From Paenalcaligenes hominis (GTDB lineage Bacteria; Pseudomonadota; Gammaproteobacteria; Burkholderiales; Burkholderiaceae_B): a DNA stretch of 64,000 bases. The first letter of the stretch is position 1, and each line of letters starts with the position of its first letter. Both the position numbers and the translations under genes were made by a program. The stretch is taken from NCBI RefSeq assembly GCF_011927625.1, contig NZ_JAATIZ010000001.1, forward strand, positions 780,626-844,625, written 5' to 3'. Positions 18,519 through 28,247 of this stretch are shown here, piece after piece. The notes under the pieces were generated by a model that saw only the letters and a program-made list of their open reading frames with translations, made no database searches and had not been told where the DNA came from.

Positions 18519-19973
18519 TTAAAACGGCAACGGGCGCTCTCCTAATTGCACGGTGACCCATTTCAGTTCGGTCATGTCCTCAATGGAATAACGTCCGTTT
18601 TCTTTGCCATACCCGCTATCTTTAAACCCACCAAAAGGTGCATTCGGGTCGTCGTCAAAGGCGTTGTCATTAATGTGTACCGAGCCGGCTTCTACACGTA
18701 ATGCAAAATCAAAGGCTTTTTGCAGGTCATTGGTCACAATGCCAGAGGACAACCCGTACGAGGTGTCATTGGCAATGTCTACCGCATGATCGAAATCATT
18801 GGCTTTGTAAATAGCCGCTAATGGCCCAAAGCTTTCTTCGTTATAAACAGCCATACCTGGCTCTACGTCGACTAATACAGAGGGCTCGAGCACATTTCCT
18901 ATAGCTTGGCCACCTGTGACTAAGCTTGCCCCTTTAGAAACGGCATCGTTGATATGGTTTTGAATAAAGCTAACCTGATTCGCATCAATGAGCGGCCCGA
19001 CCGCCATGTGCTCTAGGGCGGGGTCACCAAAAGGTACTTGTTTGACTTTTTCAGCAAAGGCTTCACAAAACGCCTCGTAAATTGGCGCTTCAACAATAAT
19101 GCGCGAGTTCGCCATACACACTTGGCCTTGGTTGAAAAAGATCCCAAACGCGGCAGAACGCACGGCATAATCTAAGTCTGCATCGGCTAATATAACTAAA
19201 GGGCTTTTTCCTCCTAGCTCTAAGACAATGCGTTTTTGGTAACGGCCAGCTAGCTCGGCTAAAAAGCGACCTACCCGCGCTGAACCAGTAAATGTAATTA
19301 ATTTGACGCGATGGTCAGAAAAAAGCGTGTCGCCCATTGCGTCGTCTGTAGTAGGAATAACACTAAGCACCCCTGCTGGTAGCCCCGCCTCTTCGAGAAT
19401 CTCTGCAAAGAGCAAGGCCGCTAGAGGTGTATAGGGTGAGGGCTTTAAAATGAAGCTATTGCCAGCAGCCAGTGCAGGTGCCAATTTTTTACCGTTTAAT
19501 AACAGGGGCGCATTAAAGGGTCCAATCCCTACCACTACCCCTACCGGTTGGCGTAGGGTCATCGATAAGCGATTTGGTATTTCTGTGGGCAGGGTTTCAC
19601 CGCGTATATCACGTGCTTGACCCGCTGCAATACGAAACGTGCTAATGATGTAGTCGCATTCAAACATTGCTTTGCCAAAGACGTTCCCGCCCTCTTCAAC
19701 TAGCACTTTGACGATTTCTAAGCGACGACGCTCTACAATGTCAGCCGCTTTTAATAAAACAGCCTCCCTTTCTTTGGCTAAGGTTTTACCCCAGGCTTTT
19801 TGAGCGTGCTCGGCACTGGCGAGTGCTAGTTCAATATCTGCTGCAGTAGCCAAGTAAGCCTGCCCAATTAGCTCACCATTAAAAGGATTGCGCACCTCTT
19901 TCATGGGCTGGCCTTCAGATTGCCAGAACTGACCATTGATATAGGGATAATAGGTCTTTACAGTTGAACTCAT
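18519..19973 (-). CDS. NAD(P)-dependent aldehyde dehydrogenase (vanillin/benzaldehyde type)
   Basis: This 484-aa soluble enzyme oxidises an aldehyde to its acid. The ALDH hallmarks are all present: the coenzyme segment ILKPSPYTP, the glycine motif TFTGSARVG, the general-base Glu in LELGGKSP, and the catalytic Cys in FNQGQVCMANSR. The C-terminal motif EESFGP lies in the NEESFGPLAAIY segment. Sequence style is close to benzaldehyde, vanillin or salicylaldehyde dehydrogenases. An AGGAGA ribosome site precedes the ATG at 19973. A divergent AraC regulator lies 158 nt away and probably controls it. The real substrate is unknown, but the setting suggests an aromatic aldehyde. Confidence 0.92.
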   Translation of the reverse strand: MSSTVKTYYPYINGQFWQSEGQPMKEVRNPFNGELIGQAYLATAADIELALASAEHAQKAWGKTLAKEREAVLLKAADIVERRRLEIVKVLVEEGGNVFGKAMFECDYIISTFRIAAGQARDIRGETLPTEIPNRLSMTLRQPVGVVVGIGPFNAPLLLNGKKLAPALAAGNSFILKPSPYTPLAALLFAEILEEAGLPAGVLSVIPTTDDAMGDTLFSDHRVKLITFTGSARVGRFLAELAGRYQKRIVLELGGKSPLVILADADLDYAVRSAAFGIFFNQGQVCMANSRIIVEAPIYEAFCEAFAEKVKQVPFGDPALEHMAVGPLIDANQVSFIQNHINDAVSKGASLVTGGQAIGNVLEPSVLVDVEPGMAVYNEESFGPLAAIYKANDFDHAVDIANDTSYGLSSGIVTNDLQKAFDFALRVEAGSVHINDNAFDDDPNAPFGGFKDSGYGKENGRYSIEDMTELKWVTVQLGERPLPF

Positions 19974-20131
19974 TTGTCGTCTCCTAAGGATATGGGTATT
20001 GATCGTTATGGACAGGCATCAGTCCTATTAACGAAATCTTTATTGTTTGATTATCAACAAATCCCACGCCCTGTCTTGTACTTACGCGCCCATTGATTTG
20101 TATTTAGGCGCATTGCCTGAGTCAACGCACT

Positions 20132-21088
20132 ATGGAACGGACTACAATTTGGAGTACTCACAAACTCGAGTCTGAATGCGCTTCTTCCGTATGGAATGAA
20201 GCCATTTCTTCTGCTTTTTTAAGGGTACAAACACAACCTCGACACCCCACTCGCCCCTTTCATGCCTATTTAAAATCGGAAAAAGCAGGCGATCTTTCAA
20301 TCAATCAATTACAGGCGCAGTCTTATCAAGTTATTTGTAATACAGAGGATCAGTTCAATGATTGGCTGTTTATCAACCAACATCGTGCTGGCTTATGTCA
20401 GTTACAGCAGTATGGTAGGTCTCAATCTATTGGCCCTGGCGAGCTGAGTATCAATGTAGGTAGTTCTCCGTTTACCTTTGATTTTGATGATGGCGTTGCG
20501 ATGACGTGTGTGCGTTTGCCTCTGGTTGGGCCTCTAGCGCATTCGGGGTTAATCCATGATTTTGTCGCTCGGCCGTTGCCTACCAATGCAGGCGGTCCTT
20601 TGCTACACGACTATTTAACTAGTTTGGTACAGAACTTTGAACAGCTTGCGCTTCATCAAGTAGAGCTAGCTAGCCGTTGTTTGCTTAATCTAGTGACGAT
20701 GCTAATTGATGGCGACCCCTGTGCTCAGAACGATTCAAGTAGTTTTCAACAGATACTGTATGAGCGCGCCTGCGCTTATATAAAAATGCACGTAGCTGAT
20801 TCTAGTCTTACTCTTCAACGAGTCAGCGACCATGTGAACCTAGCGCCTAGAACCTTACAAAGCCTTTTTCAACGGCACAATACCACATTTAGAGCGACGC
20901 TCTTAGAGGCTCGCTTACTTGCTGCAGATCAGTTGTTAGCGAATCACTCTCGCTTATTGCTTTCCGAGATTGCTTATGCCGTTGGGTTTTCGGATCAGGC
21001 GCACTTTAGTAACGCCTATCGTCGTCGTTTTGATGTCAGCCCAAGCGAGCGGCGTCACCACTCTACTTCTGCGCATAAAACACAATAG
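20132..21088 (+). CDS. AraC family transcriptional regulator, FeaR-like
   Basis: The 318-aa regulator has an N-terminal AraC_binding_2 domain (about 45-190) and a C-terminal AraC HTH pair (about 215-312), seen in LQRVSDHVNLAPRTLQSLFQ and ISLLSEIAYAVGFSDQAHFSNAYRRRF-like residues. The overall layout is that of FeaR, the activator of an aromatic aldehyde dehydrogenase. It is divergent from the aldehyde dehydrogenase, with the shared promoter between them, so it most likely activates that gene in response to an aromatic compound. It ends 1 nt before the convergent serine hydrolase gene. Confidence 0.9.
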   Translation: MERTTIWSTHKLESECASSVWNEAISSAFLRVQTQPRHPTRPFHAYLKSEKAGDLSINQLQAQSYQVICNTEDQFNDWLFINQHRAGLCQLQQYGRSQSIGPGELSINVGSSPFTFDFDDGVAMTCVRLPLVGPLAHSGLIHDFVARPLPTNAGGPLLHDYLTSLVQNFEQLALHQVELASRCLLNLVTMLIDGDPCAQNDSSSFQQILYERACAYIKMHVADSSLTLQRVSDHVNLAPRTLQSLFQRHNTTFRATLLEARLLAADQLLANHSRLLLSEIAYAVGFSDQAHFSNAYRRRFDVSPSERRHHSTSAHKTQ

Positions 21089-21089
21089 C

Positions 21090-22394
21090 CTATTGTGTTT
21101 TTAGGTAGTCTGCTACCGCTTGATAGGCAGGCAGAGAGGTGGGATCTATGGCAGCGTTGCTGGCTACGGGAAAGGAGGCAAATCGCACAATCACCATGTC
21201 CGCCGTTGGGTCTATATAAATGGTTTGCCCATGGACACCTCGTGCAGCGAACGCACCGTGGTCATTATGAAAAACCCACCACATGCTTTTGTAACTTGCA
21301 TCGGGCAAAGTGGTGTGATTGGCTTTAGCGAATACGGATTTGTCTCCGCCTAATTGGATGTTTTCAATGGCTTGCGCGGGCAGGATCTGGCGCCCATTCA
21401 GCTGGCCTTTATTGAGTATCAGTTGCCCAATACGCCCTAGGTCGCGTAGGCCTGCACTCAGCCCGCCTCCTGCAAAGGGCGTGCCCTTAGCGTCTACGGT
21501 CATATAACCGTCTTGTTCAGCACCAATTTGGCTCCAGATGCGGTCAGACAAAAGAGTAGTAATGTCTTGACCAGTGACTCTAGAGATAATCCAGCCTAAG
21601 GCATCGGTGTTTATGGTTTTATAACCAAAGGCCTCGCCATGTGTTCCTTTTTGTTCTACTGTTTGCAAGTAATCAAAATAGCCATTAGGCCCAGTGTAAT
21701 CGCTGGGTTTAGGTAAAGGGCTAGCGGCTTGGGAATAAAGCCAAATGTCGGCGTTAGGATCGGCATAGTCTTCGCTGTAATCCAAAGCGGTGGTCATGTC
21801 CATGACATGGCGCACGGTAGCAGAACCAAAAGCGCTGTGTTTGAGTTCGGGGACCAGCGAAGACACGTGGGCTTGTTCGTCTAGCTTGCCTTCAACCACT
21901 AGCACCTCGGCTAAGAGCCCTATTAAGGATTTTGTCATCGACATGGCGGCATGTTGTCCGATTTCACTTAAACAGCCTGAATAGCTCTCGTACACAATGC
22001 GTCCCTGATGCAGGATCAGGATGCCATCCGTATAATTCGCTAACAGGGATTCGGCCCAAGTCATTTTATTTTCACGACCTAAAGGGCGAAAGGTGATGGC
22101 GTCGATGTTTTTATCTATGGCATACGGCAAACTGCTGGGGGCTGCAATGCCTCGACTGACCTGTTTGGTTGGCATAAGCTCTCGTATATGGCAGACGGTC
22201 CAACGTAGCTTGGGGAAACTAAAAAAGTCGGATTCGGGCTGCATAATCAGTGCTGTTGGGGGCGGGGGAAACCCGGTCATCCAGCCCATCGTAATGGGAT
22301 CCGATTCCTGCGCATTTAATGGCTCAGTCGGTTCAGAGCCAGCGTGACTGATGCTGCTTAGCCCTAACATGAGCGGTATAATCACATTTTTCAT
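21090..22394 (-). CDS. Serine hydrolase, beta-lactamase class C / NylB-like
   Basis: The 434-aa protein belongs to the class C beta-lactamase-like serine hydrolases. The nucleophile motif S-x-x-K is at 152-155 (SMTK). A Tyr-containing GYKTINTDALGW segment and a C-terminal GQTIYIDPTADMVIVRFAS follow, close to 6-aminohexanoate-dimer hydrolase (NylB) relatives. A signal peptide (MKNVIIPLMLGLSSISHA) points to export to the periplasm. These enzymes cleave esters or small amides; a true beta-lactamase function is unlikely. It is convergent with the AraC gene and is divergent from sbcD across 119 nt. Confidence 0.85.
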   Translation of the reverse strand: MKNVIIPLMLGLSSISHAGSEPTEPLNAQESDPITMGWMTGFPPPPTALIMQPESDFFSFPKLRWTVCHIRELMPTKQVSRGIAAPSSLPYAIDKNIDAITFRPLGRENKMTWAESLLANYTDGILILHQGRIVYESYSGCLSEIGQHAAMSMTKSLIGLLAEVLVVEGKLDEQAHVSSLVPELKHSAFGSATVRHVMDMTTALDYSEDYADPNADIWLYSQAASPLPKPSDYTGPNGYFDYLQTVEQKGTHGEAFGYKTINTDALGWIISRVTGQDITTLLSDRIWSQIGAEQDGYMTVDAKGTPFAGGGLSAGLRDLGRIGQLILNKGQLNGRQILPAQAIENIQLGGDKSVFAKANHTTLPDASYKSMWWVFHNDHGAFAARGVHGQTIYIDPTADMVIVRFASFPVASNAAIDPTSLPAYQAVADYLKTQ

Positions 22395-22513
22395 TCCAAA
22401 TCCTTCTATCCTTTTTCTGGCTATTCGGGCAGCCGTGTTGGCTCAGGGCGATACTCTAGCCACTGTCTTATAGCGAGTCACCCCTATCAGATTGCAGAGT
22501 CTTTATTTCCGTT

Positions 22514-23731
22514 ATGAAACTTCTTCACACTTCAGATTGGCATTTAGGACGTCACTTGTATGGTAAACGACGTGAGGCAGAGTTTCAGGCTTTTTTAGAC
22601 TGGCTGCTCGTAACATTAAAAGAACAAACCATTGATGTGTTGGTTGTAGCGGGCGATGTGTTTGATACCAGCACGCCCAGCAATCAAGCCCAAACCCAGT
22701 ACTACCAGTTTTTAACGCGCGTGGCGGCAACGGGTTGTCGGCATGTGGTGATTATCGCAGGCAACCATGATTCACCCTCCTTTATCAATGCCCCTCAACA
22801 GTTATTAAGCAGTTTAGCTATTCATGTGATCGGCCAAGCCTGCGCAGATCGCCAAGACGAGGTGCTTGCCCTCAAAAACGCCGCGGGCGAGGTCGAGTTA
22901 ATTGTGTGTGCCGTGCCCTATTTGCGTGATCGAGATATTCGTACGGTGCAAGCTGGGGAAAGTGTGGAAGATAAGGCGCAAAAGCTGATCGCCGGCATTC
23001 AAGCGCATTATGACGAGGTGGCAAGCCTGGCCGTCGCACTGCGTGATGCTTTGCCACAGCCCGTTCCTATTGTGGCAACGGGCCATTTGTTTACAGCCGG
23101 CGGGCAATTACTGAAAGATGATGGAGTGCGTGATTTATATGTGGGTGAATTAGGGCATTTTTCTGCCGCGCGTTTTCCCTCTGTGTTTGATTACATTGCT
23201 TTAGGCCATTTACATGTGCCACAAAAAGTGGCGCAGCAAACGCATATCCGGTATTGTGGCTCCCCCATTCCGATGGGCTTTGGCGAGGCAACACACCAAA
23301 AGGAAGTGTGTATTGTCGAATTTCACCAAGCCGCCTTACATCAAGTACGTGCCTTGCCCATTCCCCGTTTCCAAGCGTTGGTGCAACTACAAGGTGACTG
23401 GTCGCATATTGAACAACAACTTACTGAGTTATGTGGTACTGGTGAATCGGTTTGGGTAGAGGTGGTGTATCAAGACCAGCTTTTAATGACCGATTTGCGC
23501 GAACGCATCGAGACGATATGCGCCAAGAGTTCGGTTGAGGTTCTACGCATTCAAAACCTAGCAATGGTGCAACACACATTAAAAAGCAATGCCATAACAG
23601 AATGCCTGGATGCACTGACGCCAATGGACGTGTTCGAGCGTTGTTTGGCGAGTCACGAGATTCCCGAGTCTCAGCACTTATCCTTAACATCCGCGTTCCA
23701 AGAAATTTGGGATCAGCATCGCGAGTCGTAA
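22514..23731 (+). CDS. sbcD: Exonuclease subunit SbcD (Mre11-like)
   Basis: SbcD is the nuclease of the SbcCD complex, which opens hairpins and trims double-strand ends at palindromes and stalled forks. Calcineurin-like phosphoesterase motifs are present: DWHLG (D8, H10), GDVFD, GNHD, GHLF and ALGHLH, which together bind two Mn ions. A C-terminal SbcD capping domain follows from about residue 270. The 405-aa length is normal. It is followed at once by sbcC (ATG at 23733, 1 nt after the sbcD stop), so the two are one operon. Confidence 0.96.
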   Translation: MKLLHTSDWHLGRHLYGKRREAEFQAFLDWLLVTLKEQTIDVLVVAGDVFDTSTPSNQAQTQYYQFLTRVAATGCRHVVIIAGNHDSPSFINAPQQLLSSLAIHVIGQACADRQDEVLALKNAAGEVELIVCAVPYLRDRDIRTVQAGESVEDKAQKLIAGIQAHYDEVASLAVALRDALPQPVPIVATGHLFTAGGQLLKDDGVRDLYVGELGHFSAARFPSVFDYIALGHLHVPQKVAQQTHIRYCGSPIPMGFGEATHQKEVCIVEFHQAALHQVRALPIPRFQALVQLQGDWSHIEQQLTELCGTGESVWVEVVYQDQLLMTDLRERIETICAKSSVEVLRIQNLAMVQHTLKSNAITECLDALTPMDVFERCLASHEIPESQHLSLTSAFQEIWDQHRES

Positions 23732-23732
23732 T

Positions 23733-26700
23733 ATGCGTTTATTGTCCTTACGTTTAAAAAACTTAAACTCACTCGAGGGCGAGTGGCTAGTCGATTTCAC
23801 CCATCCTGATTATGAGGTTCAAGGCTTATTTGCTATTACTGGTCCAACGGGTTCGGGGAAAAGCACCCTACTTGATGCCGTTAGTTTGGCCTTGTTTGGT
23901 CGTACCCCCCGCTTAGATCGTATCTCGGCATCTCAAAATGACATTATGTCTAGGCACACAGGCGAGTGTTTTGCTGAAGTTTGTTTTGAAACGGATGAGG
24001 GGCAGTTTCGGGCTCATTGGGCTCAACACCGTGCACGTAAACAGCCCCAAGGGGAGCTGCAGTCGCCACGCCATGAGCTAGCCAAAATAGAGTGTGGCAC
24101 AGTATTAGCCCACCAGTTAAGACGAGTTGCTAGCGAAGTGGAACGCCTGACAGGCATGGATTTTGATCGATTTACACGTTCTATGCTCTTAGCCCAAGGG
24201 AATTTTGCCGCTTTTTTACAAGCAGACGCCGATCAACGCGCCCCTATCTTAGAGCAGATCACTGGCACGGCTATTTACAGTGACTTATCTATTTTGGCGC
24301 ATGAGCGATACAGCGCGGAAAAGAAAACCTTAAAAGACTTGATGCAATCCCTTGATCACATTGAGCTGTTATCGCCCGAGCAAGAGCAACAGATGCAGCA
24401 AGAATTGGAAGACGTGAATGCCGCCTTGCGTGATTTGGATAATGAGCTAAGCCAATATAGAGCCATACGGCATGCTTTAGAAAAACGTGAGCAACTGCAG
24501 CAAAATAAACGCCTCATTGCCCAACAGGTCAATGATTTAGAGTATAGAAAGCAAACCTTTGCCGCCGCAGCGCAACGCTTAAAAGAAGCCGAAAAAGCTG
24601 CGCAGCTAGAAAAAAAGCATTACGCCTTGACGGCGCAGCGTACCGCGCTGCAGCAGGCCAAAGCAAAACAGCACGCGTTAATGCAGCGTCTACCGCCATT
24701 GCAACAGCAATTAGACCAGTGCCAAGCAACACGTGAGCGCACAGAAAAAGATGTCCAGCGCGCTGAAACTGCATTGCAGACGCAACGGCCTGTGTTTCAG
24801 CAGGCGCGTGCTTTAGATGGTGAGCTACAACGGCTAGACAGAGAGCTACGGCGTTGTACAGAACAAAAACAGCAGCTGACAGCCGCGCAGCAGACGGAAC
24901 GGCAGCGGTTAGAGGATAGCCAAAAGCAATTACAGCAGACACAAGCCCAACACGATACGGTAAAACAGTATCTGGATCACAATCAGCAAGATAGCCATTT
25001 GAGCGCTGAGTTAGGCGCTATGCTGCACTGCGCGGATTACGTAGATAGCCTACAGGCTGAATTAAAAAAGAAAAAAGGCGTGTTGCAGCAGGCTCAAGAG
25101 CGCCGTAACCAGTTGGACGCACAGCATCAAGACTTGGTGTTGGCTCAAGCCAAAAATGAAAACCAGCTACAGCAAGCGCTCGATCTGGTTCAGAAAAACG
25201 AGCATAATTGGCAAGCCCTGACCCAAAACCGTTCCTTAGCGCAATGGCAAGAGCAACTGGATGCCCAGAAAGTTCAGTACAACCGTGCTACCGCTTTAAT
25301 GGAATTCGCTCTAGAGGCTCAAACGTGGCAGCACCAGCAGCGCCTTCGCCAACAACGCATGGCTACGCTAATCGAACAAGAGCAGCAGACTCAACACGCT
25401 TTAGGCCAAGCATTAACCGTAGTGCACTCTCAAGAGCAAGCGGTCCATGCCTTAGAGCGCTTGCTTGCTTCAGAGCAGCGCATCATGACGATGGAGCATG
25501 AACGCGCGCTGCTAGAGCAGGATACGCCCTGCCCGCTTTGTGGCTCAACCGAGCACCCGTGGGCTGACAAGGCGATCACCCCGCCTATTGCACAGACCCA
25601 GCACGAGCTCAATCAAGCTACCCAACAGCTGCAGCGTCTGCAGCAGCAAGTTCAAACCCAACGTGATGCTTTACACCGCACTCAAGGACAGTTGCACAGC
25701 GAGCAAGCGCAAGCAAAACAAGAGCAACAACAGCAAACACAACGCATGCAACGATTTGCAGAGCGGCATGGTCTAGACACAATCACACTGCAGCAGCAGT
25801 TAGCGCAACCCGAGGCGCTGCAGCACGCTCTACAGCAAGCTAAAGAAGCATGGCAACACACAGAACGTCAGTTAGCTCAAATCACCACCTTAGATACGGC
25901 ATTGCTTTCTGCAAAGCAAGCCTTAATGCAGCAAGAGCAAATCGACGCCACCACCCGTTTAAAAGTTGAGCAATGCCATGCACAGCGGCAAGAGCACGCG
26001 CAGCGCGTGGCAGAGTGTCAGCACGACGTGGACCAACTTGTGAAGCGTGTAGCGCAAGAACAAGAAAAATTGGTCGAGGCCTGTCAGCCTTATGGCTTAA
26101 AGGCAGAGCAACGGCCCGCAGATTTCATCGCCGAATTACAGATTCGTCAACAACGCTGGGAAACGCAGCTTAGCGCTTTGCAACAATGTCGTGACCAGCT
26201 TCAACAACTGACTTTGAATCATAAGGATCAGCAGGCTCATTACACCCAAGTCCATCAGCAACTTCAACAGCTTGAGCAAACCGTAGAGCAACTCACACAC
26301 GAACGTCACACGACTCAGAAAACCCGCTACGATTTATTTGGCCACGCCGTGGTGGAGCAGAGGGAGCGTGAGCTCGAGGAACAGCTGAAAACCGATCATG
26401 CTTTGCACCAAGCCGCTCAAAAAACCTGGCAAGAGCTCCACTCGCGTAAGACCCATACGCAGGAGGCGCTTGAAGAACAGAACAGCCAGGTAGAGGCGTT
26501 GAGCACGGCGCTAACTTTAAGTGAAACGCGTTTCCTCGAAGCGCTCCTGCGCATTGGCTTTAGCTCTGAACAAACGTATGAGCAAGCGCTTATTCCCTTA
26601 GAGGAGCGCGAAGACTTAGCTAGACAACAACAGCAACTCATCACCGATGCCCAGCTTTTACAAAGCCAAGACCATGACGTCACGCAGCAACTCAGTGCAT

Positions 26701-27404
26701 TAACTGCGCAACTGGGGGCGCAAGACACCGAGCAGGTTCACGAAAAAGAGCAAGCACTGCGCGAAGACTACGATATTAAGCAACAGCTTGTTGGCCAGTT
26801 ATCAGGGCAACTGACGCGAAATCAGCAACAAAAACAAAAAACAGCTGCGCATCAACAGATCGTTGCCCAGCAGAAAAAAGAATTAGAAAAGTGGTCTCAG
26901 CTCCGTGAGCTTATCGGCTCTGCAGACGGTAAAAAATTCAGGAATTTTGCACAGGGTTTGACGTTTGACCGTATGGTTCATCACGCGAACCAACAGCTTG
27001 AACGCATGCAAGACCGATACTTGCTATTGCGTCATCCTACAGAACCGCTGGTATTGAGTGTGATCGATAATTACCAAGCGGGTGAAGTGCGCTCAACCAA
27101 AAACTTGTCAGGCGGCGAAAGTTTTTTAATCAGCTTAGCCTTAGCGCTTGGGTTATCGCATATGGCCAGTCAAAATGTGCGTTTGGATTCTTTGTTTTTG
27201 GACGAAGGCTTTGGCACGTTAGATGAAGACGCGCTAGATATTGCCTTAGATACATTAAGCTCTTTATACCAAGAAGGTAAAACCATTGGCGTAATTTCGC
27301 ATGTGCCGGCGCTTAAAGAACGTATTGCTACACAAATTCAAGTGCATCCCCTTCAAGGTGGACGCAGCCGACTTGAAGGGCCCGGTTGTGAACGTATTGC
27401 GTAG
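23733..27404 (+). CDS. sbcC: Exonuclease subunit SbcC (Rad50-like ATPase)
   Basis: SbcC is the SMC/Rad50-type ATPase partner of SbcD. The N-terminal Walker A GPTGSGKST is followed by a very long coiled coil, strikingly rich in Gln (runs of QQ/LQQ), with a zinc-hook CPLCG near residue 600 at its centre. The C-terminal half contains the signature LSGGESFL and Walker B LFLDEGFGTLDEDAL. The 1223-aa length fits Pseudomonas-type SbcC and exceeds the ~1048 aa of E. coli. A 9-bp inverted repeat lies inside its last codons (27349-27380), but it has no U-run. Confidence 0.96.
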   Translation: MRLLSLRLKNLNSLEGEWLVDFTHPDYEVQGLFAITGPTGSGKSTLLDAVSLALFGRTPRLDRISASQNDIMSRHTGECFAEVCFETDEGQFRAHWAQHRARKQPQGELQSPRHELAKIECGTVLAHQLRRVASEVERLTGMDFDRFTRSMLLAQGNFAAFLQADADQRAPILEQITGTAIYSDLSILAHERYSAEKKTLKDLMQSLDHIELLSPEQEQQMQQELEDVNAALRDLDNELSQYRAIRHALEKREQLQQNKRLIAQQVNDLEYRKQTFAAAAQRLKEAEKAAQLEKKHYALTAQRTALQQAKAKQHALMQRLPPLQQQLDQCQATRERTEKDVQRAETALQTQRPVFQQARALDGELQRLDRELRRCTEQKQQLTAAQQTERQRLEDSQKQLQQTQAQHDTVKQYLDHNQQDSHLSAELGAMLHCADYVDSLQAELKKKKGVLQQAQERRNQLDAQHQDLVLAQAKNENQLQQALDLVQKNEHNWQALTQNRSLAQWQEQLDAQKVQYNRATALMEFALEAQTWQHQQRLRQQRMATLIEQEQQTQHALGQALTVVHSQEQAVHALERLLASEQRIMTMEHERALLEQDTPCPLCGSTEHPWADKAITPPIAQTQHELNQATQQLQRLQQQVQTQRDALHRTQGQLHSEQAQAKQEQQQQTQRMQRFAERHGLDTITLQQQLAQPEALQHALQQAKEAWQHTERQLAQITTLDTALLSAKQALMQQEQIDATTRLKVEQCHAQRQEHAQRVAECQHDVDQLVKRVAQEQEKLVEACQPYGLKAEQRPADFIAELQIRQQRWETQLSALQQCRDQLQQLTLNHKDQQAHYTQVHQQLQQLEQTVEQLTHERHTTQKTRYDLFGHAVVEQRERELEEQLKTDHALHQAAQKTWQELHSRKTHTQEALEEQNSQVEALSTALTLSETRFLEALLRIGFSSEQTYEQALIPLEEREDLARQQQQLITDAQLLQSQDHDVTQQLSALTAQLGAQDTEQVHEKEQALREDYDIKQQLVGQLSGQLTRNQQQKQKTAAHQQIVAQQKKELEKWSQLRELIGSADGKKFRNFAQGLTFDRMVHHANQQLERMQDRYLLLRHPTEPLVLSVIDNYQAGEVRSTKNLSGGESFLISLALALGLSHMASQNVRLDSLFLDEGFGTLDEDALDIALDTLSSLYQEGKTIGVISHVPALKERIATQIQVHPLQGGRSRLEGPGCERIA

Positions 27405-27405
27405 G

Positions 27406-28245
27406 CTATTTTGCTTTAGGGATTTCCATAGTGAGCTCAACCCGACGGTTTTGAGCACGCCCTTCGGCAGTGTCATTAGAGTTTAATGCGCGTGTATCGG
27501 CATAGCCCACGGCTCGCAATCTATCGCTGGCAATGCCGTTAGCTTCAAAATAACGCACTACGCTGCCTGCCCTAGAGCTAGATAACTCCCAGTTAGATGG
27601 AAACCGGCTACTACGAATGGGGATGGAGTCGGTATGGCCTTCTACTGCTATTTGGAAGTCGTTTTTCTTGAGCACATTAATTAAGGATTGCAAGACGGTA
27701 ACCCCTGCTAGGCTTAAGTCAGCTTGCCCCGAAGGAAACAAAATCTCGCTGTTAATCCTAAAACTGACCGTTTCATCGTTTAGCACCACATCAATGTCGT
27801 CGCTAAGGCCCTCTAGACCTAAATCCTCTAGACGGTGTGCTGACTGGCTTTCTTCTGTTAGGGCGTTCTCTGTGGGAGCCCCGCCCTGCTGGGCAGCGGT
27901 TCCTTTGGCATTGATTGTGACGCCAGCAAACTGACCGTCTGCACGTGCACCTACCACAATGGCATTGGCGTCTTTATCGGTACCGTACTCAAACTCGCCT
28001 TTGCCAGCAAAGGCCAACATAACGATCATCAGCACCAATAGCAGCGTCATCATATCTAAATAGGTAGCAAACCACGTTTCTTCTTCCTCGCGGGGTTGCA
28101 TTGTGCTGTCACCCAGTGCGAGCCAGCTTTTTTGTGGGGTGTTGCTTTTGCGAGAGCGTAACACCATACGGGCTTGTTGCAGTTCGGCCTCGAGAGATTT
28201 GGCTTTGGCTGTCAGTTGACCGATGAGTTTATTATCAGCGTTCAT
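27406..28245 (-). CDS. motB: Flagellar motor stator protein MotB family (OmpA-like)
   Basis: The 279-aa protein has a cytoplasmic N-terminus, one membrane helix with the ion-carrying Asp64 (ATYLDMMTLLLVLM), and a periplasmic OmpA/MotB peptidoglycan-binding domain (about 160-275, with EGHTDSIPIRSSRFPSNWELSSSR). With MotA it forms the ion-conducting stator. It follows motA, 2 nt apart, on the same strand and is convergent with sbcC (1-nt gap). No other flagellar genes except a possible flhE-like one are in view. The plug segment and Asp are intact, so it should be functional; H+ or Na+ use cannot be decided. Confidence 0.9.
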   Translation of the reverse strand: MNADNKLIGQLTAKAKSLEAELQQARMVLRSRKSNTPQKSWLALGDSTMQPREEEETWFATYLDMMTLLLVLMIVMLAFAGKGEFEYGTDKDANAIVVGARADGQFAGVTINAKGTAAQQGGAPTENALTEESQSAHRLEDLGLEGLSDDIDVVLNDETVSFRINSEILFPSGQADLSLAGVTVLQSLINVLKKNDFQIAVEGHTDSIPIRSSRFPSNWELSSSRAGSVVRYFEANGIASDRLRAVGYADTRALNSNDTAEGRAQNRRVELTMEIPKAK

Positions 28246-28247
28246 GC

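Noticed and set aside
27349..27380. 9-bp inverted repeat at the end of sbcC as terminator
   Set aside because: It is inside the coding region, has a 14-nt loop and no U-run; probably chance.
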